From NCBI RefSeq assembly GCF_000026225.1, contig NC_011740.1:1488001-1552000 (forward strand): a DNA stretch of 64,000 bases, in the 5' to 3' direction. The position numbers were made by a program, and so were the translations under genes. This document shows, one piece after another, positions 9,140 to 18,865 of this stretch (positions are counted from its first letter, which is position 1; every line of letters starts with the position of its first letter). The DNA is from Escherichia fergusonii ATCC 35469 (GTDB taxonomy: Bacteria > Pseudomonadota > Gammaproteobacteria > Enterobacterales > Enterobacteriaceae). A model generated the notes under the pieces. That model did not search any database. It was not told where the DNA came from and worked only from the letters and a program-made list of their open reading frames with translations.

Positions 9140-10201
9140 ATGCATTTACGTCATCTGTTTTCATCGCGCCTGCGTGGTTCATTACTGTTAGGTTCATTGC
9201 TTGTTGCTTCATCATTCAGTACGCAGGCCGCAGAAGAAATGCTGCGTAAAGCGGTAGGTAAAGGTGCCTACGAAATGGCTTATAGCCAGCAAGAAAACGC
9301 GCTGTGGCTCGCCACTTCGCAAAGCCGCAAACTGGATAAAGGTGGCGTGGTTTATCGTCTTGATCCGGTCACTCTGGAAGTGACGCAGGCGATCCATAAC
9401 GATCTCAAGCCGTTTGGTGCCACCATCAATAACACGACTCAGACGTTGTGGTTTGGTAACACCGTAAACAGTGCGGTCACGGCGATAGATGCCAAAACGG
9501 GCGAGGTGAAAGGTCGTCTGGTGCTGGATGATCGTAAGCGCACGGAAGAAGTGCGCCCGCTGCAACCGCGTGAACTGGTCGCAGACGATGCCACGAACAC
9601 CGTTTACATCAGTGGTATTGGTAAAGAGAGCGTGATTTGGGTCGTTGATGGCGAGAACATCAAACTGAAAACCGCCATCCAGAACACCGGTAAAATGAGT
9701 ACCGGTCTGGCGCTGGATAGCAAAGGCAAACGTCTTTACACCACTAACGCTGACGGCGAATTGATTACCATCGACACTGCCGACAATAAAATCCTCAGCC
9801 GTAAAAAGCTGCTGGATGACGGCAAAGATCACTTCTTTATCAACATCAGCCTTGATACCGCCAGGCAGCGTGCATTTATCACCGATTCTAAAGCCGCAGA
9901 AGTGTTAGTGGTCGATACCCGTAATGGCAATATTCTGGCGAAGGTTGCGGCACCGGAATCACTGGCTGTGCTGTTTAACCCAGCGCGTAATGAAGCCTAC
10001 GTAACGCATCGTCAGGCAGGTAAAGTCAGTGTGATTGACGCGAAAAGCTATAAAGTGGTGAAAACGTTCGATACCCCGACTCATCCGAACAGCCTGGCGC
10101 TGTCTGCCGATGGCAAAACGCTGTATGTCAGTGTGAAACAAAAATCTACTAAACAGCAGGAAGCTACTCAGCCGGACGATGTGATTCGTATTGCGTTGTA
10201 A
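9140..10201 (+). CDS. yncE: Periplasmic beta-propeller protein YncE
   Basis: 353 aa with a Sec signal peptide (cleaved after FSTQA, about residue 30) and a seven-bladed propeller of YVTN/PQQ-like repeats: repeated VVDTRNG, TIDTADN, VIDAKS and LALSADGK segments roughly 40-45 residues apart. K-12 YncE is Fur-regulated and binds single-stranded DNA in vitro; the physiological role is unknown. Confidence 0.93.
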   Translation: MHLRHLFSSRLRGSLLLGSLLVASSFSTQAAEEMLRKAVGKGAYEMAYSQQENALWLATSQSRKLDKGGVVYRLDPVTLEVTQAIHNDLKPFGATINNTTQTLWFGNTVNSAVTAIDAKTGEVKGRLVLDDRKRTEEVRPLQPRELVADDATNTVYISGIGKESVIWVVDGENIKLKTAIQNTGKMSTGLALDSKGKRLYTTNADGELITIDTADNKILSRKKLLDDGKDHFFINISLDTARQRAFITDSKAAEVLVVDTRNGNILAKVAAPESLAVLFNPARNEAYVTHRQAGKVSVIDAKSYKVVKTFDTPTHPNSLALSADGKTLYVSVKQKSTKQQEATQPDDVIRIAL

Positions 10202-10284
10202 TAGATATGGCGAGGGTGAAAACGGAGAGACTTGCCTGACTTTTATCACGCCGCATGCGGCACACCTTCGTCAGTAATCTAAAT

Positions 10285-10307
10285 TTGCCCGGCACGTAGC
10301 CGGGCAA
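10285..10307. terminator. Terminator yncE/ansP
   Basis: 9-bp stem TTGCCCGGC / GCCGGGCAA with 5-base loop followed by TTTTG, between convergent genes. Confidence 0.7.
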
Positions 10308-10315
10308 TTTTGCAA

Positions 10316-11815
10316 TTAGCTCGCCGTTTCAGGCTTAAACACAATTTCCTGTTTTTCTTCATCTTCCTCGACGACTGGCGCAGTGCTGTGAATTTCAGCA
10401 ACGCGTTTGCGCACACCAAACCAGCCTATAACCAGCAGAATACCGATAATCGGCAGCGCCGCGATGGTGTAAGTCCCGTTCGGGTAATCGAACGCCATCA
10501 GCACCAGGACACTCAGTAAAAACAGTAATGTCAGCCAGGAAGTGAAGGGCGCGCCAGGCAGTTTAAAACTGACATCCGCTGCTTTGCCTTCTTTAATTGC
10601 TTTACGCAGGCGCATCTGGCACACGATGATAAACGCCCATGAAGCGATGATTCCCAGCGACGCGAAGTTCAGGACAATCTCAAATACGCGAGACGGCACC
10701 AGATAGTTAAGGAATACGCCAACAACATAAACGACCAGCGTCGCCAGGATCCCGGCATACGGCACATGCTGACGGCTCATTTTCGCCATAAAACTCGGTG
10801 CGGAACCGCCCATCGCCATTGAGCGCAGAATACGTCCGGTGCAGTACAGACCTGAGTTCAGGCTGGAGAGCGCAGCGGTCAGCACCACAATGTTCATAAT
10901 GCTGCCGATGTACGGCACGCCCAGTTTGGAAAAGAACGTCACAAACGGACTTTGCCCAGCCTGATACGCGCTCCACGGCAATAACATAACCAGCAACACC
11001 ACGGAGCCGACGTAAAACAGGCCAATACGCCAAATCACGCTGTTAATCGCTTTAGGCACCATGGTCTGCGGATCTTTACATTCTCCGGCAGCTGTTCCAA
11101 CCATTTCAATAGAGGCAAAAGCAAACACTACGCCCTGAATCAACACCAGCGCAGGCAGTAAACCGTGGGGGAAGAAGCCGCCATTATCGGTAATTAAATG
11201 AAAGCCAGTGGTGTTGCCATCCAGCGGCTGACCGCTACCGAGGAACACTGTACCCACGACCAAAAAGGTCACGATGGCGAGCACTTTAATAAGCGCAAAC
11301 CAGAACTCCATCTCCGCAAACCATTTCACACCAATCATATTCATGGTGCCAACGATGGTTAGCGCAGCGAGCGCAAATACCCACTGCGGTACACCACCAA
11401 ATGCGCCCCAGTAATGCATATACAGTGCGACGGCGGTGATATCGACAATCCCGGTCATCGCCCAGTTAATGAAGTACATCCAGCCTGCAACGTAAGCGGC
11501 TTTCTCTCCTAAAAACTCTCGGGCATAAGAAACAAAGCTGCCACTGGAAGGGCGATGTAACACCAGCTCACCCAATGCCCGCAGAATAAAAAACGAAAAC
11601 AAGCCACATATTAAATAAACCAGTGCCAGCGCAGGACCCGCCATTTGCAGTCGGGCTCCTGCACCTAAAAACAAGCCGGTGCCAATCGCGCCGCCGATGG
11701 CGATCATCTGTACCTGCCGATTGCCCATCGCTTTGTGATACCCCTCTTCGTGGGCATTAAGCCAGCGGCGTTTCGCGGCGTGTTGATCAGTTACGTCGTT
11801 GTTATGTGATCTCAT
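10316..11815 (-). CDS. ansP: L-asparagine permease AnsP
   Basis: 499 aa amino acid-polyamine-organocation (APC) permease with 12 predicted membrane segments. The conserved N-terminal MIAIGGAIGTGLFLGAG motif is present. Length and sequence match K-12 AnsP. Imports L-asparagine by proton symport. Confidence 0.93.
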   Translation of the reverse strand: MRSHNNDVTDQHAAKRRWLNAHEEGYHKAMGNRQVQMIAIGGAIGTGLFLGAGARLQMAGPALALVYLICGLFSFFILRALGELVLHRPSSGSFVSYAREFLGEKAAYVAGWMYFINWAMTGIVDITAVALYMHYWGAFGGVPQWVFALAALTIVGTMNMIGVKWFAEMEFWFALIKVLAIVTFLVVGTVFLGSGQPLDGNTTGFHLITDNGGFFPHGLLPALVLIQGVVFAFASIEMVGTAAGECKDPQTMVPKAINSVIWRIGLFYVGSVVLLVMLLPWSAYQAGQSPFVTFFSKLGVPYIGSIMNIVVLTAALSSLNSGLYCTGRILRSMAMGGSAPSFMAKMSRQHVPYAGILATLVVYVVGVFLNYLVPSRVFEIVLNFASLGIIASWAFIIVCQMRLRKAIKEGKAADVSFKLPGAPFTSWLTLLFLLSVLVLMAFDYPNGTYTIAALPIIGILLVIGWFGVRKRVAEIHSTAPVVEEDEEKQEIVFKPETAS

Positions 11816-12096
11816 TGCGCTCCCTGATGATCTTCATGAATTAACGTTTCTCGTTACCATAAATACATTATTTATTCACGGTAACTATGACAGCGCTAAC
11901 CGTTATTCTTTATGGGTATATGTCTGTCGGCGCAGAATCCTACCTGCATTCGGGAAACGATGCAAAAAATAACCATATAAATTAGGTGGTAATTAAGGCG
12001 TGTGGTGATAAAAGAGTCAGAAAGGAGCTTCTGGCCCCTCAATGCAGTGTGAAATGGGTGTTCTACACTTAAGCTTTTAGGCGTTTTGGAGGCGCT

Positions 12097-12714
12097 ATGT
12101 TAAAGATGTATGGTGTGCCGGGATGGGGTTCTACAATCAGCGAACTCATGCTTACGCTGGCAGATATTCCCTATAAGTTTGTTGATGTCAGCGGTTTTGA
12201 CAGTGAAGGTATTGCGCGTGAGCTATTGCAAACGCTCAATCCGCTATGTCAGGTTCCGACACTGGCGCTGGAAAATGGAGAGATTATGACCGAAAGCGCG
12301 GCTATTGCGCTAATGGTGCTCGACCGCAGCCCGGATCTTGCGCCACCAGTTGGGCGTGCCGAACGTCAGCAGTTTCAACGGCTATTGGTCTGGCTGGTTG
12401 CTAATGTCTATCCAACATTCACTTTCGGCGATTACCCTGAGCGTTGGGCATCTGCCGCACCTGAACAGTTAAAGAAGAATGTTATTGAATATCGCAAATC
12501 GCTTTATATCTGGCTGAATTCACAACTGACCGCTGAACCTTATGCGTTTGGTGAGCAACTAACGCTGGTGGACTGTTATCTTTGCACAATGCGCACATGG
12601 GGGCCTGGGCATGAATGGTTTCAGGATAATGCCACGAATATCAGTGCGATTGCTGATGCTGTATGTCAGATACCAAAGTTACAAGAAGTACTAAAAAGGA
12701 ATGCCATTATTTAA
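12097..12714 (+). CDS. yncG: Glutathione S-transferase-like protein YncG
   Basis: 205 aa, thioredoxin-like N-terminal domain (LKMYGVPGWGSTISEL, conserved NPLCQVPTL with the cis-proline) followed by the all-alpha GST domain. Matches K-12 YncG in length. Substrate unknown. This is the last backbone gene before the accessory island. Confidence 0.92.
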   Translation: MLKMYGVPGWGSTISELMLTLADIPYKFVDVSGFDSEGIARELLQTLNPLCQVPTLALENGEIMTESAAIALMVLDRSPDLAPPVGRAERQQFQRLLVWLVANVYPTFTFGDYPERWASAAPEQLKKNVIEYRKSLYIWLNSQLTAEPYAFGEQLTLVDCYLCTMRTWGPGHEWFQDNATNISAIADAVCQIPKLQEVLKRNAII

Positions 12715-13051
12715 CAACAATGCCGGAGATTAATGTTAATAAATCACCGGCAAAGTTAACTGGACGTCCATTTGTTTGCTATGAATGGTAATTAAAGTTG
12801 TTACAACTATTTATGTCGTTGATGTGATTCTGTATTTTATATTAAATATCAATTTAATTTAATCCGAAAATAAAACATCTCTTCGCATATAGAGAAACAT
12901 GTCGATATGATAACGCAGTGCAGATCATGTTATCAGGGTAGGGCGGTAGCGTATTAAATGATATTTCTAAGAGAATCGTAATGGTACGATTCAGATTCTC
13001 ACAAATGAAAATAATCTTTCAGAGCATCCATCAAGTAAAGACGTTAATACT
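12715..13051. other. AT-rich junction between yncG and the accessory island
   Basis: 337 bp with no convincing gene. It contains a weak GCCGG/CCGGC hairpin right after yncG and a perfect 8-bp inverted repeat GAATCGTA-ATGG-TACGATTC at 12973-12992. Base composition drops sharply here compared with the backbone. Confidence 0.55.
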
Positions 13052-13252
13052 TTGGTTGATGTATTTGTTGATGCATTAGAAAACTATGAAAGAGATATAA
13101 TGGACGCAGTAATATTCTATATGGCTGAATATGGTAGCAATGACACAAAACATTATATCCAAATGATAATTCAGGAAAAATGTGATAGTTTTGTTACATT
13201 ACATTTAATGCCACTGCTGAATGTAATTGGTAAATCCCGTGAGGGTGAATGA
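13052..13252 (+). CDS. Small hypothetical protein in island (start uncertain)
   Basis: About 66 aa, acidic, mostly helical-looking, no family recognised. The only in-frame start is TTG at 13052; the frame is open back to 12971 without an ATG, so this may be the 3' part of a degraded gene. AT-rich codon use unlike the backbone. Two bases of its stop region overlap a following ATG. Confidence 0.35.
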   Translation: MVDVFVDALENYERDIMDAVIFYMAEYGSNDTKHYIQMIIQEKCDSFVTLHLMPLLNVIGKSREGE

Positions 13253-13273
13253 ATACAAATTCAAACAGGTGAA

Positions 13274-13606
13274 ATGGGAATGGGTTATTATGACTTGTAT
13301 GGATATTCTGGGGTGGAAATATATGATGCGCAGAAGATGTTAGAAGATGTAATAAAAATCACATTTAAAGAGAAAGAAAGCCTTTATTATGGCGGAATCT
13401 ATTTATTGTCCGGAGACAAAAGACATGAACATTTTCTTCTAAAAGAAAATTATGATGTTTTGGATGGCGTAGTGGATGAGGTCGATTATCCTGAGTATAC
13501 TTATCTTCTCTATATCAATGATACGATCAGGCATGATGAGTTAAAAAATAAAATATTAAGCCTGGAGGAATTTGTATTGTTAAGAAGTGAAGTTAACACA
13601 TTTTAA
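13274..13606 (+). CDS. Hypothetical protein, immunity-like
   Basis: 110 aa, acidic, tyrosine-rich, AGGTGAA directly before ATG. No family recognised. Small acidic proteins of this size in AT-rich arrays behind rhs loci are commonly toxin-immunity proteins; that is inference from context only. Confidence 0.5.
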   Translation: MGMGYYDLYGYSGVEIYDAQKMLEDVIKITFKEKESLYYGGIYLLSGDKRHEHFLLKENYDVLDGVVDEVDYPEYTYLLYINDTIRHDELKNKILSLEEFVLLRSEVNTF

Positions 13607-13650
13607 ATTTTACAGATACGATCTATAGAAGATAATATTTCACTTAGTCA

Positions 13651-13971
13651 ATGCGTAGTAATTATCTTTTACAAGAATCCAAAATGAAACAACAAAATGT
13701 AATGGACGAAATTAGGCGTAATTACAGAAATAACTGTTGGATAGATTTTGAAATTTATCTCTATAGTAATGGGCGATTAATTATCGTTGGCAGTAGTGAT
13801 CTTTCTTACTTTCATAATCTTGAAATAATAATAAATGCACCATCTTACATGAGTGGTGATACGCACTGGACTTGTGATCCTCTTGATGATTTTATGAAAC
13901 TAAAAATAATTAACGACGATGATAATGATGCTGATATTATTCTCGAGTTTTATTCCGAGTCAATATTATAG
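13651..13971 (+). CDS. Hypothetical protein, immunity-like
   Basis: 106 aa from ATG 13651; ATG at 13684 (95 aa) is an equally possible start because neither has a strong ribosome site. Alternating beta-strand pattern (FEIYLYSNGRLIIVG, LEIIINAPSY) and acidic C-terminal half. No family could be assigned. Confidence 0.5.
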   Translation: MRSNYLLQESKMKQQNVMDEIRRNYRNNCWIDFEIYLYSNGRLIIVGSSDLSYFHNLEIIINAPSYMSGDTHWTCDPLDDFMKLKIINDDDNDADIILEFYSESIL

Positions 13972-14106
13972 TTCAAAATTATAGCGGCAAACATTTCACT
14001 TAATTTCGATACGGTATTTTATTACAAAAGGGAAAATCTAAGTTCTGGAGAGCGACTAGCTTACTGGATTGAATAAAGTAGCAACTCTTCAAACGAATTA
14101 GCCAAT

Positions 14107-14496
14107 ATGAAAACTAAATTTATATTTACTGGTATAAAACCTTTAAGTCAGTTACCAACTGAGAAAGTGAAAGAAGATATTTTTTTTGCAATGCTCAATA
14201 AAAAAGAGCAATGTCGAAGCATCACTTGGGTAGATCATGTTAAAAATCTTTCTGACATTATGATAGACGATAGATTCTACATTGCACTGAATATTGTGAG
14301 AAATAAAGGTAAAAAAACTTATTACCGAGAATCATTGATTGTTTCTGACAAAGATAGCATTATTAGTTTTTTAGTTGATAGTGTGGATTTTAATAATGGT
14401 TACTCCAGACCATACTTAATTACTCCTGTATTTGAAATAATACCTGATTATGTTATCTCTATCACGGAGGAAGCGAGCATATGTTTTTCTAAATAG
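14107..14496 (+). CDS. Hypothetical protein, immunity-like
   Basis: 129 aa, no recognised domain, mixed alpha/beta composition, AT-rich. Ends 60 bp before the left inverted repeat of an H-repeat element. Ribosome site is weak (no clear GGAG). Confidence 0.45.
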   Translation: MKTKFIFTGIKPLSQLPTEKVKEDIFFAMLNKKEQCRSITWVDHVKNLSDIMIDDRFYIALNIVRNKGKKTYYRESLIVSDKDSIISFLVDSVDFNNGYSRPYLITPVFEIIPDYVISITEEASICFSK

Positions 14497-14556
14497 GTAA
14501 AATATCAATGAAGAAGTAAATATCATTAATAACTATAGTGAACTTTCTTTTATTCC

Positions 14557-15846
14557 CAGGGAAAGATCACGTAACGCTGCTTTTTTGTACTAAACAATTC
14601 GCATTTTATGTTTAAAAATTGAGATATTCCTCATTACCTGAAGCTGTTTTTTATTGCTTATACATGATCAAATACTCCTTACATAATTAAGGAGAACAAA
14701 ATGGAACTTAAAAAATTGATGGAACATATTTCTATTATCCCCGATTACAGACAAGCCTGGAAAGTGGAACATAAATTATCGGATATTCTACTGTTGACTA
14801 TTTGCGCCGTTATTTCGGGTGCAGAAGGTTGGGAAGATATAGAGGATTTTGGGGAAACACATCTCGATTTTTTGAAGCAATATGGTGATTTTGAAAATGG
14901 TATTCCTGTTCACGATACCATTGCCAGAGTTGTATCCTGTATCAGTCCTGCAAAATTTCACGAGTGCTTTATTAGCTGGATGCGTGACTGCCATTCTTCA
15001 GATGATAAAGGCGTCATTGCAATTGATGGAAAAACGCTCCGGCACTCTTATGACAAGAGTCGCCGCAGGGGAGCGATTCATGTCATTAGTGCGTTCTCAA
15101 CAATGCACAGTCTGGTCATCGGACAGATCAGGACGGATGAGAAATCCAATGAGATTACAGCTATCCCAGAACTTCTTAACATGCTGGATATTAAAGGAAA
15201 AATCATCACAACTGATGCTATGGGTTGCCAGAAAGATATTGCAGAGAAGATACAAAAACAGGGAGGTGATTATTTATTCGCGGTAAAAGGAAACCAGGGG
15301 CGGCTAAATAAAACCTTCGAGGAAAAATTTCCGCTGAAAGAATTAAATAATCCAGAGCATGACAGTTACGCAATTAGTGAAAAGAGTCACGGCAGAGAAG
15401 AAATCCGTCTTCACATTGTTTGCGATGTCCCTGATGAACTTATTGATTTCACGTTTGAATGGAAAGGTCTGAAGAAATTATGCGTGGCAGTCTCCTTTCG
15501 GTCAATAATAGCAGAACAAAAGAAAGAGCCAGAAATGACGGTCAGATATTATATCAGTTCTGCTGATTTAACCGCAGAAAAGTTCGCCACAGCGTTCCGA
15601 AATCACTGGCACGTGGAGAATAAGCTGCACTGGCGTCTGGACATGGTAATGAATGAAGACGATGCAAAATAAGAAGAGGAAATGCAGCAGAATTATTTTC
15701 AGGGATACGGCACATCGCTATTAATATTTTGACGAATGATAAGGTATTCAAGGCAGGGTTAAGACGTAAGATGCGAAAAGCAGCCATGGACAGAAAGTAT
15801 CTGGCGTCGGTCCTTGCGGGGAGCGGGCTTTCGTAATCTTTCCCTG
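14557..15846 (+). mobile_element. H-repeat (ISAs1-type) copy 1, 1290 bp
   Basis: Bounded by inverted ends CAGGGAAAGATCACG (left, 14557) and its partner ATCTTTCCCTG (right, ending 15846). Size agrees with the about 1.29-kb H-repeats of E. coli rhs loci. Contains one transposase gene with a frameshift. No target duplication was evident by eye. Confidence 0.85.
14701..15836 (+). pseudogene. H-repeat transposase (YdcC-like), 3' frameshift
   Basis: DDE transposase of the ISAs1/H-repeat family. The first 323 aa read openly, with IAIDGKTLRHSYD and the later NHWHVENKLHW motif. A single-base deletion near 15668 relative to copy 2 (...GATGCAAAATAAG against GACTGTAAAATACG) creates a stop at 15672; the remaining about 55 residues continue in another frame to TAA at 15834-15836. 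AAGGAG precedes the ATG. Likely inactive because conserved C-terminal residues are lost. Confidence 0.85.
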
Positions 15847-15948
15847 TCAGGTGGTCGATTGTTTAATTAAATATTTTTTGCAATTCCAGCGGCAGTCAAA
15901 GCTAAAGAAAAAAGTATTAGAATCCCAGAAAAATGAGGTGGTTTATAA

Positions 15949-16305
15949 ATGAAGAAATCATATTTTCTTAAATACGGTGGCGAAATTACTAAAGAAGAAA
16001 TAAATAAATTACTTGATGATAAATGGGATGTAAGTTGCTCTGAATATGATAGTTCTTATTTTGGCGTGTATTATTCATACTCTGGAATTTACGCAGATAA
16101 GTTGATGATAACAGATAATTATATCCCTATAATTGATGAATGGTTAGATGAAGAAAATAAAAAATTCAAAACATTAATAAAAGTGTCTATTGTTAATGGG
16201 AAGAATGCAGATAAATTGAGTAGATATAAAACCATGAAGAATATTTTAAATGATTTTGATAAACTATTCCTCATTAGTGAAGAGTGTATTGAAGAGAGTG
16301 ATTAG
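15949..16305 (+). CDS. Hypothetical protein, immunity-like
   Basis: 118 aa, acidic, very Lys/Glu/Asp/Tyr-rich, no family recognised. AGGTGG lies about 9 bases before ATG. Lies between H-repeat copy 1 and the deleted H-repeat remnant. Confidence 0.5.
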   Translation: MKKSYFLKYGGEITKEEINKLLDDKWDVSCSEYDSSYFGVYYSYSGIYADKLMITDNYIPIIDEWLDEENKKFKTLIKVSIVNGKNADKLSRYKTMKNILNDFDKLFLISEECIEESD

Positions 16306-16310
16306 TACGT

Positions 16311-16340
16311 AGGGAAAAGATCACTTGACACTGCTTTTTA
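16311..16340 (+). repeat. Degenerate extra H-repeat left end
   Basis: AGGGAAAAGATCAC...CTGCTTTTTA resembles the H-repeat left terminus (CAGGGAAAGATCACG...CTGCTTTTTT) and lies immediately before a proper left terminus at 16344, suggesting a second insertion or end duplication. Confidence 0.5.
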
Positions 16341-16343
16341 TAC

Positions 16344-16552
16344 CAGGGAAAGATCACGTAACGCTGCTTTTTTGTACTAATTAATTCGCATTTTATGTTT
16401 AAAAATTGAGATATTCCTCATTACCTGAAGCTGTTTTTTATTGCTTATAGTATTCAAAGCAGGACTACGGCGCAAGATGAGAAAAGCGGCGATGGACAGA
16501 GGCTATCTGGCTACAGTCCTTGCGGGCTGCGGGGTTTCGTAATCTTGCCCTG
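16344..16552 (+). mobile_element. Internally deleted H-repeat, 209 bp
   Basis: Left about 105 bp of the H-repeat (CAGGGAAAGATCACG... to TTGCTTATA) joined directly to the last about 105 bp (GTATTCAAAGCAGGA... to CTTGCCCTG). Both terminal repeats are retained, so it has the shape of a non-autonomous miniature element. Confidence 0.8.
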
Positions 16553-16605
16553 GACATGCTTGATGGTGCTAAGAGGCTGTCAACAATAATTGCAAAGGGA
16601 TTCAA

Positions 16606-17088
16606 ATGAACAAAAATATTGTTGTAAATAAATTAGTTAGTGGATTAAATAGCTTGCTAGAAAATGGTTATATAGATCCTAACTCGGTAGACGACGATGC
16701 TGATGCATTAGAGTATTTGGGAGAGTTATTAGTACAGGATAAAACATGTTGTCTGTCTTTCTGTAAGAAAATTTTGTATACATTGACATCAGTTGATGGC
16801 GTAATTAAAGGCGCTGCTTTAGATTTTTTACTTTTATCTGATGATTGGCGGGATGCATTTGATTATTTAATGAATAACTCAGAGAGGCTATCTGTTAAGG
16901 AGTTAAAGACAGCCTTTTTTTATTTTTGCTGCGCAAAAAATGAAACTGCACCAAACCCTGTTCCCGACGGATTATTTAAAAAACTGAGAAGTCAATATAA
17001 AATTATGAAAAATGATTCTGATGCAAAGTTTTATGGTTTGCATGAAACATACGATGAGTTTATTAATAGCTACCAACTGAATGATTGA
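16606..17088 (+). CDS. Hypothetical protein, YdcD-like
   Basis: 160 aa, helical, acidic, preceded by AAGGGA. Length and position (between rhs-type sequence and an H-repeat, upstream of yddH) recall K-12 YdcD, the gene next to rhsE, but I could not confirm identity. Helical-repeat appearance would fit an immunity protein for an Rhs tip toxin. Confidence 0.6.
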   Translation: MNKNIVVNKLVSGLNSLLENGYIDPNSVDDDADALEYLGELLVQDKTCCLSFCKKILYTLTSVDGVIKGAALDFLLLSDDWRDAFDYLMNNSERLSVKELKTAFFYFCCAKNETAPNPVPDGLFKKLRSQYKIMKNDSDAKFYGLHETYDEFINSYQLND

Positions 17089-17193
17089 TTTAAAAAATAA
17101 TAAGAAAAATGAGAATAGACAGATGGTTGTAGTATGAGGGAGCTAATTCGCAGTTGAAAGTGGTTATGGATCTGGAGTGAAAAAAGATGAAAA

Positions 17194-17535
17194 ATGTCAA
17201 TAGATATTAGATGTTATAGTGCAATGGATCTTGGTGATTTAAGAGCTAAGTTAGATTGCCTTATGCAAAAGTATAGTTATATATTTAATGATGTGTATCA
17301 TATATTTGAACCAGAAGGAGTTCTTTCTCATCAAGATATTAATGCGATCGATGAACGTGTTGAGAAATATAATTCAGAATCTACATTGTTGATTGCAGAA
17401 GAGTTTGGGATGATGAATACTAAATCTTGTTTTTCAATTAGGGTTATGGATAAAACATTTTCAGTTCTGGATACGCCAGAACTGGTTGACCTACTGAGGA
17501 AGGAGTTGGGTGATGGTCAGGGAAAGATCACGTAA
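17194..17535 (+). pseudogene. Hypothetical gene truncated by H-repeat copy 2
   Basis: Reads from ATG 17194 for 108 codons, then enters the H-repeat left end at 17518; the last six residues (from CAGGGAAAG...) are element-derived and the frame stops at 17533-17535. The native C-terminus is therefore lost. N-terminal part is not recognised. The start lies in a weak context (AAAGATGAAAA). Confidence 0.6.
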
Positions 17536-18808
17536 CGCTGCTTTTTTGTACTAAACAATTCGCATTTTATGTTTAAAAATTGAGATATTCCTCATTACCT
17601 GAAGCTGTTTTTTATTGCTTATACATGATCAAATACTCCTTACATAATTAAGGAGAACAAAATGGTCCTTAAAAAATTGATGGAACATATTTCTGGTATC
17701 CCCGATTACAGACAAGCCTGGAAAGTGGAAAATAAATTGTCGGATATTCTACTGTTGGCTATTTGTGCCGTTACTTCTGGTGCAGAAGGATGGGAAAATA
17801 TAGAGGATTTTGGGAAAACACATCTCGATTTTTTGAAGCAATAGGGTGCTTTTGAAAATGGTATTCCTGTTCACGATGCCATTGGCAGAGTTGTATCCTG
17901 TATCAGCCCTGCAAAATTTCACGAGTGCTTTATTCACTGGATGCGTGACTGCCATTCTTCAGATGATAAGGACGTCATCGCAATTGATGGAAAAACACTC
18001 CGGCATTCTTATGACAAGAGTCGCCGTAAGGGAGCGATTAATGTCATTAGTGCGTTCTCAACAATGCACAGTCTGGTCATCGGATAGATCAAGACGAATG
18101 AGAAATCCAATGAGATCACAGCTATCCCTGAACTTCTTAACATGTTGGATATAAAAGGAAAAATCATCACAACTGATGCGATGAGTTGCCAGAGAGATAT
18201 TACAGAGAAGATACAAAAACAGGGAGATGATTATTTATTCTCTGTAAAAGGAAATCAGGGGTGGTTTAATAAAGCCTTTGAGGACAAATTTCCACTGAAA
18301 GAATTAAATAATCCAGAGCATGACAGTTACGCAATGAGTGAAAAGAGTCACGGCAGAGAAGAAATCCGTCTTCATATTGTTTGCGATGTCCCTGATGAAC
18401 TTATTGATTTCACGTTTGAATGGAAAGGACTGAAGAAATTATGCGTGGAATTCTCCTTTCGGTCAATAATAGCAGAACAAAAGAAAGAGCCAGAAATGAC
18501 GGTCAGATATTATATCAGTTCTGCTGATTTAACCGCAGAAAAGTTCGCCACAGCGATCCGAAATCACTGGCACGTGGAGAATAAGCTGCACTGGTGTCTG
18601 GACGTGGTAATGAATGAAGACGACTGTAAAATACGAAGAGGAAACGCCGCAGAATTATTTTCAGGGATACGGCACATCGCTATTAATATTTTGACGAAAG
18701 ATAAAGTATTCAAGGCAGGATTAAGACGTAAGATGCGAAAAGCAGCCTTGGACAGAAACGACCTGGCGTCAGTCCTTGCGGGGAGCGGGCTTTCGTAATC
18801 TTTCCCTG
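17518..18808 (+). mobile_element. H-repeat (ISAs1-type) copy 2, 1291 bp
   Basis: Ends CAGGGAAAGATCACG (17518) and ATCTTTCCCTG (to 18808). Almost the same length as copy 1 and highly similar along its length, including the 5' leader and ribosome site. Interrupts the gene starting at 17194. Confidence 0.85.
17662..18798 (+). pseudogene. H-repeat transposase (YdcC-like), two nonsense codons
   Basis: 1137 bp, exactly the 378-codon length of the family, same frame throughout, but with TAG at 17842-17844 (TAT in copy 1) and TAG at 18085-18087 (CAG in copy 1). The C-terminal part, broken in copy 1, is intact here (from ATG 18142 to 18798). The two copies thus carry complementary lesions. Confidence 0.88.
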
Positions 18809-18865
18809 TAATATGGGGTGTTCACTTTTACAGGCTGCTCTTGATAAATTAAAAGGAAGATAATT

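Noticed and set aside
12971..12992. Perfect 8-bp inverted repeat as an attachment site or terminator
   Set aside because: No integrase, direct repeat or T-run nearby; kept only as a note.
14557..18808. CRISPR-like repeat array from the recurring AT-rich blocks
   Set aside because: The recurrences are the ends of three H-repeat copies, not short spaced repeats.
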